A stretch of 6,720 nt of DNA. Source: an uncultured Eubacteriales bacterium. GTDB taxonomy: Bacteria > Bacillota > Clostridia > UBA1381 > UBA9506. Location: contig CABSKZ010000164.1 in assembly GCA_902478395.1 (NCBI GenBank), forward strand, positions 1 to 6,720. The letters are read 5' to 3'. The first letter of the stretch is position 1. Every line of letters begins with the position of its first letter. A program made the translations under genes and the position numbers. The notes beneath the pieces were generated by a model. That model ran no database searches, was not told the origin of the DNA, and saw only the letters and a program-made list of their open reading frames with translations. Positions 1 to 6,345 of the stretch are shown here, piece after piece.

Positions 1-1969
1 AACCGTTCGCACCAATCTCTGGTATTTCTATGTCTGCGCTCGTGCTTTCTGGTATCTGGATTCCTTCCGCGTCCAGCTTTACACTTTGTTCGTCGCTGAC
101 GACATAGTATACGCCAACTTCAGACAGACCGGCAGTTCCGTCAGGGAATGTCAGACGGAGCGCTTTTACACTCCGTTCCGCAATGTCGAACGAACTGCCT
201 GACGCCAGATATGTGAACTTTACCCCATCTGCCGAGTAGCTGAGTTCCGCGCCGCTTTCACTTGATAAAAGGATTTTGTTCACTTTCGTATCTTTTTTTA
301 ATGTAATTTGGTAGTATGGGGCCTTCTCATTTTCATCGGGCTTCCACAATGTGCCCGCGTCATAATCGACCGCGTTCATCACCGTATTGTTTTCCGTTTC
401 ACTGGAGGCAGACAGCGCCGCATCAAATGCCAAATTATTATCTGGAACCTTGCAGATAAACGTATGGACCGGGCCTTCCGCATTACCACTGACCGCCCGG
501 GCGGTCAATGTCACTTTCGTAAGTGCTCCGCCTGTGAAACCCGGCAGCGTCACTTTGCCGGAGTCTGGATCAATTACTTCAGGATGGCTGGAAGTCCATT
601 GGATTTTGGAACCATTCGGCCCTTTCAGCCGGATTGCGAGATTGTCCTTACAAAGCGCCGGAACATTCATTTCTATATATGTATCGTCGGCGGCGACCTT
701 TTCCTCATCCGTCATCTGGCGCAATACGGTTGCGTCAAATTTTCTGTAAGACCAGTTGCCTTCGTATTGAATCAGCGCGTAGAAGGATACGTTGCCATCC
801 TCCTGATCTTCGGCCGGCCTCGTTACGACCCCTGTATCCGAAAGGAGGTCCGGATTTGCTGAGTGCCAATAGATCTGGCTGTTTCCATTCGGCGTCGTGT
901 GTGGAAGATTCAGATCTTCTGTCAGGCTTGACAAGTCATTAAAACGGATGCTGTCGAGCAGTTGTCTGGCCAAACCAGGAGACGCGATATCCGCACTCAC
1001 CTTTGCATTGTCGACCCCCATGTCTACATATACATTCCGAATGGTACCGAACGGAATCGTTTTTAAGCGGACGCCGTCCAGCCAGAACTTTCCGTTGCTG
1101 ATGGCCCTGTCTTTTCCGTTTATCGCAACAGAGATGTAGCCCCGTCCTGTCTCAGGCTGGGTGAATGTAGTCTTTAGCGTATTCCATTTCCGGTCCTCTT
1201 CATCAGGACTTTCTTTGAAGTTCAGCTGTGTTATATGGCTGCCGCCCGCGTTGGCTTCTCCCTGAATCCAATAGTATGTCGGATGCACCACCGTACGGAG
1301 CATGGTGTTTTGCCCAAACCGCGAGCCGGCGTCAAAACGCTGGTTACTGGAACCTTCGTTGATGAATATATCATATTCCACGGCCACCCTGTCATACTTG
1401 CTGGTATCCACATGAAAATAAGCAAACAGGTCGTCACCGGCACTGACGCCAATGCCTTTATTGTTGATGGCCATATATTTGTTTCCATTTTCCTCTTGTT
1501 GGACTCCGATGGATTTTGCGTGTACATCCGTCGTGCCGCCGCGGCTCCAGCTTCCTCCCTGCTGGCTGGGAAGCTGGCCGATATCGGCGTTTTCAAAATC
1601 CTGTTCCGCCAGCGTAATCCAATTTTCTTTTTTTTGCGGAACGATAACCTGAACCGGAAGCTGCTCCCCATCGACAGTATGCGCTGTCAACGAAACTTCT
1701 TTTTGTGCTTCAATTGCAAGCGGATACGCATAATAACCACCGACGAACAGGCTTTCACCGTCATCACTGCTCCATTTGCTGATTGCGGTTCCGCTGCTTG
1801 TCTCATGCGGCAGTTCCAGCCTGTCCCCGATGATACCGTCCGCATTGCCGGTAACATAATCGGGTGTCAGTTCCTCTGCTGCAGCTATGCTTGCTTGGTA
1901 TGCGCCTGCCCCGGCTAACAGGCAGAGCGATAACGCCGCTGATATCAATCGATTGTTTCTTTTCTTCAT
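1..1969 (-). CDS. Secreted multi-module protein with Ig-like, lectin-like and F5/8C-like modules (partial, C-terminus off the left edge)
   Basis: The reading frame is open without a stop or frameshift from the ATG at 1969 to the left edge, giving 656 visible residues. I see a type I signal peptide (KKR basic start, hydrophobic ISAALSLCLLAGAGA, likely cut near residues 30-32; no lipobox). Next come an Ig-like module (about 40-115), a concanavalin/LamG-like beta-sandwich (about 117-328, ending in GVDNAKVSAD), a second Ig-like module (about 337-415, with TPNGN and TGVVTRP motifs), a third (about 430-510, with QWTSS and TLTARA), an F5/8 type C-like module (about 512-623, with the segment around LWKPDENEKAPYYQITL) and the beginning of another Ig-like module. 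The Ig-like modules match the degenerate 'atrophied' bacterial Ig family. Cys440 and Cys506 sit near the first and last strands of the third Ig-like module and could form a disulfide. ATG 1969 is preferred over ATG 1978 because GGGAAGGA lies 8 bases before it. It follows its paralogue by 76 bases, probably in the same operon. A role in binding extracellular glycan is inferred; a catalytic domain could lie in the missing part. Confidence 0.9.
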   Translation of the reverse strand, partial: MKKRNNRLISAALSLCLLAGAGAYQASIAAAEELTPDYVTGNADGIIGDRLELPHETSSGTAISKWSSDDGESLFVGGYYAYPLAIEAQKEVSLTAHTVDGEQLPVQVIVPQKKENWITLAEQDFENADIGQLPSQQGGSWSRGGTTDVHAKSIGVQQEENGNKYMAINNKGIGVSAGDDLFAYFHVDTSKYDRVAVEYDIFINEGSSNQRFDAGSRFGQNTMLRTVVHPTYYWIQGEANAGGSHITQLNFKESPDEEDRKWNTLKTTFTQPETGRGYISVAINGKDRAISNGKFWLDGVRLKTIPFGTIRNVYVDMGVDNAKVSADIASPGLARQLLDSIRFNDLSSLTEDLNLPHTTPNGNSQIYWHSANPDLLSDTGVVTRPAEDQEDGNVSFYALIQYEGNWSYRKFDATVLRQMTDEEKVAADDTYIEMNVPALCKDNLAIRLKGPNGSKIQWTSSHPEVIDPDSGKVTLPGFTGGALTKVTLTARAVSGNAEGPVHTFICKVPDNNLAFDAALSASSETENNTVMNAVDYDAGTLWKPDENEKAPYYQITLKKDTKVNKILLSSESGAELSYSADGVKFTYLASGSSFDIAERSVKALRLTFPDGTAGLSEVGVYYVVSDEQSVKLDAEGIQIPESTSADIEIPEIGANG

Positions 1970-1977
1970 CTCAAACA

Positions 1978-1985
1978 TCCTTCCC
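1978..1985 (-). promoter_or_regulatory. Ribosome binding site deciding the start at 1969
   Basis: On the minus strand GGGAAGGA ends 8 bases before the ATG at 1969. The in-frame ATG at 1978 overlaps the last base of this motif, so it could not use it. The start at 1969 also gives the MKKR beginning normal for a signal peptide. Confidence 0.7.
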
Positions 1986-2003
1986 GGCATCTGTAGATAA
2001 GGC

Positions 2004-2038
2004 CATACAGAGGGAGCGGAATGCCGCCCCTCCGTACA
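2004..2038 (-). other. Intercistronic hairpin without a T-run
   Basis: On the minus strand the arms GGAGGGGCGG and CCGCTCCCTC pair around a CATT loop at 2020-2023, with one bulged T at 2015. Outer pairs, including G-T wobbles, extend the stem to about 15 pairs. The sequence after it (GGCCTTATCTACAG) has no T-run, so it does not look like an ordinary rho-independent terminator. It sits in the 76-base gap between the two surface-protein genes. An RNA-stabilising or processing element, or a partial transcription attenuator that sets the ratio of the two proteins, is possible. The structure is directly visible; the function is inferred. Confidence 0.6.
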
Positions 2039-2045
2039 TTTCATT

Positions 2046-4811
2046 TCACTGCTGCTTTGCGTTGACGCATATTGGTTTCATCGTTCCCTTTTCCCAGATG
2101 AACCCTTTTACCGCCGTATATTTCTCTGCTGTCAAAGTTAAATCCGTGCTTTCGAGACTTCCCGTCCCTGCAACCGTATAATCCTTCGCCGCCGCGGCGA
2201 CCAGCCGGCTGCCGTCATATGCCGCCAGATATACGGTAACTTCCTGCCCCGCATTTTTCTTAAAGTTGTATGTTGCGGTGATGCTTCCATCCGTTTGCGT
2301 ATCGAACGTTACCAGATTATCCTCCTGTTGTTTTACTACCGCGTTGAAGCTCTTGACCGCGATTCTTCCGTCCGCGTCGGTTACGACCGCATAAAGCGTC
2401 ACGGTTTCGTCTTTTGTGTTTGCCGCCGGTCTTGATACAACGTCGCCGAAGCTGTTAATATATTCGGGCTTGGATGATATCCAAACAACATCCGTCCCAT
2501 CTTCGGTCGAAGACGGGAGGAAAATCCCGTCCGTCACGCTGTCAAGTCCGCTGACGGACAGCGCCGCTGTCTGTGCGTCCAGCGTTTTACGGGGATTGGC
2601 GCGCACGACCATGTTATCGATTCCCATGCTCGCAAATGTATTTCTCCCAATGAAGAAGGAGAATACTGTGAGATGGTTTGCGTCTGTCCACAGCTTATTT
2701 TTCGTACCAAGTTCTTTTTTATCACCGTTGATAGATAAGTCGATTGTTCCACGTCCCTCATCCGGCTGGTTAAATATAAAACGGTAGGTATTCCAGTTAT
2801 TTTGTTCATTTGCTGTCAAATTGATATTGCTAACTCCGTCCGGGCCGTTTTCATTTGCCTGCAGCCAGAATAAATTATAATGAAACTGAGAACGGTACAT
2901 GGCCCCTGTATTTCCCATCGGCCTGCTGTGAACGACACTTGCCGGTTTTTCATCCGTACTCTCAATTTGGTTTACAACCGCGTCAAACCGCACCTCTATC
3001 ATGTCGTATGCCGCCGTATCCAGATTCAATGCTAACGAAATTGTATCATCCGGATGCTTCGTCGTTTCGGCGGAATTATCCACCGTTATGTATTTATTCG
3101 CCGGCGCATCACCCTCTGCAGGCTGTTCGACAATTTTGACAGAGCGTTTATGGACTTGCGCCACTCCGCCTCTGGTCCAATTACCGCCTAACCCCTCGTT
3201 AACCGGCAACCCATCTGACGCTGTTCCTTCAAAATTCTGGTCTACCAGCGTAACAAAATCGTCCGTAATATCAGGAACCGTCACCGTGAATTCCTTCTGT
3301 TCTATGCTGCTGTCCGCTTTTGCAATATTGGCCGTCAAAGTAATTTTCTGTTCTGCATCCTTCTTAATCGGGTATGCAAGAACCCCGTCCAGCAACAGCC
3401 CTGTTAGATCGCTGCTCGTCCACGTTATCGCTTCCCCATCCTTGGTCTGCGAAGGCAGTGTCAACGCTTTGTGTATCATGCCTTCCGCATTGCCCGTGAT
3501 GGAACCAATGGTTAAATCCTGTCCCTGCCCAATAACGGTTGCCTCAAACGCCTTTGCATAGTAATTTCCGTCAATGTCTATCAGCGCATACAGCGTTACA
3601 TTTTTATCTGCGCCCTCCGGCCTCGTTACAACACCTGTGGAGCTTATTGTAGCGGTGTCGGAAGAGACCCATTCAATCGTTTTGTTCCCATTAGGGGTAG
3701 CCGGCGGCAAGGTAATTGTGTCAGACTCAATGCTGCCAAGCCCGGGAATACTGATGCTGTCTAAATACTTATTTCCGGCTGACGCTACAACAGTGTCAGC
3801 GCGTACTTGGATATTATCAATTTGTAAGTCACAGTTCTGATTTCTAATTGCACCAAACGGTATCGTCTGGAGCCTAATGCCATCTCCCCAAAGTGTATTG
3901 TCTTTCAGCGACGGCGGCTTCGCAATTCCATCCACCGCAGCTTGAAAAGTTCCCCTTCCAGAATCAGGCTGATAAAAACTCATATGGATTGATTGATAAG
4001 CGGCTTCCGGATTTGTATATGTAAAATCGGTAACAGCAGGATTTCCCGTTTTCGTTCCACCTTGTACCCGAAAAAACGTCGGATGCAGTTCTGTTCTCAG
4101 CAGCGTCGGGTTATTAAAACTGTTTCCGGCAGAAAACCATAGGGCAACCGTATCACCCTTGTTTGCTACATCAAAATCCACTTCTACCAAGTCGTAAGCA
4201 CTTGTGTCAAAACTTAACGGTGCCTGCAGTGTGTCGGCATTTGTGAACATCCCCTTAATCGAAAGATAGTTGTTTGTTTCTCCCGTCGGGCTGCCACTGC
4301 CGTCAAGAATATTTTCCTGTGCAACCCCCATAAATTTAGCTTCAGACGTTCTTTTGCTCCACGTTCCGTTATTCGGGTTCGAAGGCAGAATTCCGACGTC
4401 ACCCGATGACGATTCCTCCATTGCCGTAGTGCTTTCAAAATCCTCATCGACAATTGTTATCCAGTTTTCTTTTTTCGGCACTGTGACTTGCACGGCTTCT
4501 TCCGTGCCATCGGAGAGTTTTGCTGTCAAGGTTACAGCCTTGTCAGTTTTTGCTACAATCGGATAAGCAGTATATCCATTTTTCACCAATAGTATTGCTG
4601 GGGCGCTGCTCACCCATTCCGTAATGTCCACAAAACCGCTTGTCATAACAGGCAGTTCCAACATAGCTGTAATAGTTCCATCTGGCGTACCCGTCACCTC
4701 CTGCGGCGTCATCTCTGCAAAGACGTATCCAACAGGCAGAACCGACAAAACCATCAGCAGGCATGCCACTACTGCTAGATACATTTTACAGCTCTTCATC
4801 GTTTTACACAT
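2046..4811 (-). CDS. Secreted 921-residue multi-module protein with Ig-like and lectin-like repeats
   Basis: This is a complete gene. A type I signal peptide covers residues 1 to about 32 (YLAVVACLLMVLSVLPVGYVFA, cut before EMTP). Module order is Ig-like (about 38-112), concanavalin/LamG-like beta-sandwich 1 (about 117-338), Ig-like (about 348-428), Ig-like (about 433-513), beta-sandwich 2 (about 519-738), Ig-like (about 744-828) and a C-terminal beta-sandwich (about 835-921). The last has the TVYLAAYDGSRLV and FIWEKGTMKPI pattern that closes many clostridial surface and carbohydrate-active proteins. The Ig-like modules carry the LP...G..I.W.SS...G.V..P...V.LTA pattern of degenerate bacterial Ig domains. 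Both beta-sandwiches contain QPDxGRG (281-287 and 682-688) and end in an IDN.xVRA motif. I see no sortase motif, SLH, LysM, dockerin or known catalytic domain, so a binding or scaffold role is the best inference; a lyase or hydrolase activity in a beta-sandwich cannot be excluded. AAGGAG lies 8 bases before the ATG, fixing the start. It is the first gene of its unit, and its N-terminal half is paralogous to the next gene. Confidence 0.93.
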   Translation of the reverse strand: MCKTMKSCKMYLAVVACLLMVLSVLPVGYVFAEMTPQEVTGTPDGTITAMLELPVMTSGFVDITEWVSSAPAILLVKNGYTAYPIVAKTDKAVTLTAKLSDGTEEAVQVTVPKKENWITIVDEDFESTTAMEESSSGDVGILPSNPNNGTWSKRTSEAKFMGVAQENILDGSGSPTGETNNYLSIKGMFTNADTLQAPLSFDTSAYDLVEVDFDVANKGDTVALWFSAGNSFNNPTLLRTELHPTFFRVQGGTKTGNPAVTDFTYTNPEAAYQSIHMSFYQPDSGRGTFQAAVDGIAKPPSLKDNTLWGDGIRLQTIPFGAIRNQNCDLQIDNIQVRADTVVASAGNKYLDSISIPGLGSIESDTITLPPATPNGNKTIEWVSSDTATISSTGVVTRPEGADKNVTLYALIDIDGNYYAKAFEATVIGQGQDLTIGSITGNAEGMIHKALTLPSQTKDGEAITWTSSDLTGLLLDGVLAYPIKKDAEQKITLTANIAKADSSIEQKEFTVTVPDITDDFVTLVDQNFEGTASDGLPVNEGLGGNWTRGGVAQVHKRSVKIVEQPAEGDAPANKYITVDNSAETTKHPDDTISLALNLDTAAYDMIEVRFDAVVNQIESTDEKPASVVHSRPMGNTGAMYRSQFHYNLFWLQANENGPDGVSNINLTANEQNNWNTYRFIFNQPDEGRGTIDLSINGDKKELGTKNKLWTDANHLTVFSFFIGRNTFASMGIDNMVVRANPRKTLDAQTAALSVSGLDSVTDGIFLPSSTEDGTDVVWISSKPEYINSFGDVVSRPAANTKDETVTLYAVVTDADGRIAVKSFNAVVKQQEDNLVTFDTQTDGSITATYNFKKNAGQEVTVYLAAYDGSRLVAAAAKDYTVAGTGSLESTDLTLTAEKYTAVKGFIWEKGTMKPICVNAKQQ

Positions 4812-4819
4812 GTATATCT

Positions 4820-4825
4820 CTCCTT
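4820..4825 (-). promoter_or_regulatory. Ribosome binding site of the 921-residue surface protein
   Basis: AAGGAG on the minus strand, followed by AG, ends 8 bases before the ATG at 4811. This favours that start over the in-frame Met at residue 5, which would be 20 bases away. Confidence 0.75.
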
Positions 4826-4855
4826 TTTAATATATTTGTCCCGAAACACATGCTT

Positions 4856-4885
4856 ATTTTACTATGAACTGTAAATCAAAAGCAA
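4856..4885 (-). promoter_or_regulatory. Candidate promoter of the surface-protein unit
   Basis: On the minus strand a weak -35 box TTGCTT (4880-4885) and a -10 box TAAAAT (4856-4861) are separated by 18 bases. Transcription would begin near 4849, leaving a leader of roughly 38 bases that carries the ribosome binding site. The poor -35 box next to paired direct repeats fits an activator-dependent promoter. The call rests on motif match and position only. Confidence 0.4.
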
Positions 4886-4887
4886 GA

Positions 4888-4919
4888 TACCGTTTCTACG
4901 ATGTGTTACGATTTCTACG
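4888..4919 (-). repeat. Pair of 13-base direct repeats, candidate activator binding sites
   Basis: Read on the plus strand, TACCGTTTCTACG (4888-4900) and TACGATTTCTACG (4907-4919) match at 11 of 13 positions and start 19 bases apart, close to two helical turns. The proximal copy ends 2 bases upstream of the candidate -35 box. This is the geometry of AraC/XylS-type activators, which often control carbohydrate genes in Clostridia. No regulator gene is in the window, so the protein involved is unknown. Confidence 0.4.
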
Positions 4920-5140
4920 CAATTTGCATATTCCGCCTGTTTCAGCGTGTTCCCGCATTGCTTTTCCCTTCCAGCCGCTTGAGAAATATAAATTGTTTCC
5001 GACAACAAAAGAATTGAGCTAACAACCTGCTTCAGAATAGAATATGCTATCTATCCTATATCTTTTGACCAACCTCCATTTTATAAAAACATGACTGCAA
5101 AGCATTCAATCTTGATATCGCTTCATTGCTTTACAAACAC

Positions 5141-5178
5141 AAAAAACCGCCGTTCTGTTTTAGGAGAACGGCGGTTTT
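5141..5178 (-). terminator. Rho-independent terminator after the GH99-like gene
   Basis: A perfect 14-base inverted repeat, AAAACCGCCGTTCT (5143-5156) and AGAACGGCGGTTTT (5165-5178), flanks an 8-base loop. On the minus strand the stem is followed by a continuous T-run of six (5141-5146). It lies about 40 bases beyond the stop of the 375-residue gene. Nothing on the plus strand needs it, although the stem is symmetric and has four T there. Confidence 0.92.
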
Positions 5179-5217
5179 ATTGAACCCAGTCCTATCTTTA
5201 ATTTTTCATAGCGAATG

Positions 5218-6345
5218 TCATTTTATTCCGAATACGTTGCGGATAGCCTCCAAATATCCATAACCATTTACGGTATCGGGTTCCAGATAGCTTCCCTCCG
5301 TCCATTCGTTCCATGCGTTGATAGTCAGGAGCTTGTGTGTATTCCGTTTATCCAGAAATGCCTTGCAGTCTGCAAGCGCCTTCTCAAATTCCTGCGGCGT
5401 ATTGTTTTTCAAAATCGGCGCAAACGGGTAGCCGAGATTGTCATACCGGTCCGTCTGAATCGTGCGCGGACTGGCATCCCACCCCATCGTGACATTCGGG
5501 AAATAAGGCAATGCGTATTGTCCGGTAAATTCCTCCCACCGTTTTTCACACGCTTTGCGGTATGCCGCATAATCTGTAAACGGAAAGTCCGGCATGTTGT
5601 CGTGGTGAATCCAAACGTAAGAGGTAATGGAGTCGAAACCAAGCGCGGGCAGGAGTTGATTGACGTCTGCCGCCTGCTTTTCACCAGGAAGAATCTGCTC
5701 GCCCCAGACCACCGCGTTCAAATGCAGTTCACCCAGCCCCTCCGCACGGACCATTTCCCGCATTTTATCCAGTGCGGCACGCGTATTTTCCACGCCGCCC
5801 AGACCGGAAACCAGCCCGGCAATCATATAAAATGAAAGGTAAAGCCCACCGTCTACCTTCAGGTAGGACGGATGGCAAAAATAATGCTTCATCATGTGCC
5901 GAACGGCCTGCAGAAACGCTTGTTCCCCCACTTCCCCGGCAGCCAGCACATTCTTTTCGCTGTTGCGCGTTGCAGGATGGATGTCTACCCAGTCATGGTT
6001 CGCCCACATCAACGCAAATTTCAGCTTCTTATTGTTTTCCGCGTTCAGAAAACCTTCGTCCAGCGCCCTGTTCAAATACGGGCCATCCTCATACCAATAC
6101 CAGTCGAACAGAAACGAAGTCAGCCCGTGCTCCGCAGCAGCGTCGATTTTCTTCGCCATTACCGCGGGGTCCGCTTCGTCTTCATATCCCCAAAGCGGCT
6201 CCTTCGGCTGATTGTGCCCCGAAAAACGCGGACGAGCCTGCCGGACAAGCTCCCACTCGTTCCATCCAGTTCCATGCCACGCCTCATTACGCGGGTCAAT
6301 ATGATAATTCGGAAAATAATAGGCTGCAACCTCATAATCACACAT
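5218..6345 (-). CDS. GH99-like / WbsX-like domain protein, probable glycoside hydrolase
   Basis: The 375-residue protein is almost entirely one (beta/alpha)8-type domain of the GH99-like/WbsX family. Landmarks are AYYFPNYH (8-15), GTGWNEW (25-31), FLFDWYWY (78-85), ALMWANHDW (111-119), NVTMGWDASPR (284-294) and INAWNEWTEGSYLEPD (342-357). In characterised GH99 endo-alpha-mannosidases two glutamates three residues apart in an NEWxEG motif are the catalytic pair; here they are Glu347 and Glu350. That favours a hydrolase, although related WbsX proteins in O-antigen clusters are annotated as glycosyltransferases. There is no signal peptide, since the first beta-strand begins within about five residues, so the enzyme is probably cytoplasmic. 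GGAGGAG lies 7 bases before the ATG, inside the end of the upstream gene. The start overlaps that gene's stop by 8 bases, so the two are co-transcribed and probably translationally coupled. The substrate cannot be assigned. Confidence 0.92.
   Translation of the reverse strand: MCDYEVAAYYFPNYHIDPRNEAWHGTGWNEWELVRQARPRFSGHNQPKEPLWGYEDEADPAVMAKKIDAAAEHGLTSFLFDWYWYEDGPYLNRALDEGFLNAENNKKLKFALMWANHDWVDIHPATRNSEKNVLAAGEVGEQAFLQAVRHMMKHYFCHPSYLKVDGGLYLSFYMIAGLVSGLGGVENTRAALDKMREMVRAEGLGELHLNAVVWGEQILPGEKQAADVNQLLPALGFDSITSYVWIHHDNMPDFPFTDYAAYRKACEKRWEEFTGQYALPYFPNVTMGWDASPRTIQTDRYDNLGYPFAPILKNNTPQEFEKALADCKAFLDKRNTHKLLTINAWNEWTEGSYLEPDTVNGYGYLEAIRNVFGIK

Larger units (their letters stand above)
4812..5217. 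other. Intergenic regulatory region between two transcription units
   Basis: This 406-base AT-rich stretch has no convincing gene. From the right it holds the terminator of the GH99-like gene, then about 220 bases with no strong feature, then the paired direct repeats, candidate promoter and ribosome binding site of the surface-protein gene. A second, weaker promoter-like pair lies on the minus strand, with TTGAAT (5104-5109) and TATAAA (5080-5085) 18 bases apart. If used it would give a leader of about 260 bases, long enough for an RNA regulatory element, though I recognise no known riboswitch. Confidence 0.6.

Noticed and set aside
308..862. Plus-strand open frame of 184 codons
   Set aside because: It is the antisense shadow of the third Ig-like and F5/8C-like modules; no ribosome binding site or domain supports it.
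1235..1918. Plus-strand open frame of 227 codons
   Set aside because: It lies wholly antisense to the signal-peptide and Ig/lectin-like coding region. It has no recognisable domain, and the minus strand here reads as a well-formed modular protein.
2004..2038. Rho-independent terminator between the two surface-protein genes
   Set aside because: The stem is strong, but no T-run follows it on the minus strand and the second gene has no clear promoter of its own in the short gap.
4896..4958. Minus-strand 20-codon open frame (MREHAETGG...) with an AAGGGA motif 6-7 bases upstream, a possible leader peptide
   Set aside because: It would cross the direct repeats and lies upstream of the better promoter, so it would not be on the main transcript. 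The peptide shows no leader-like codon runs.
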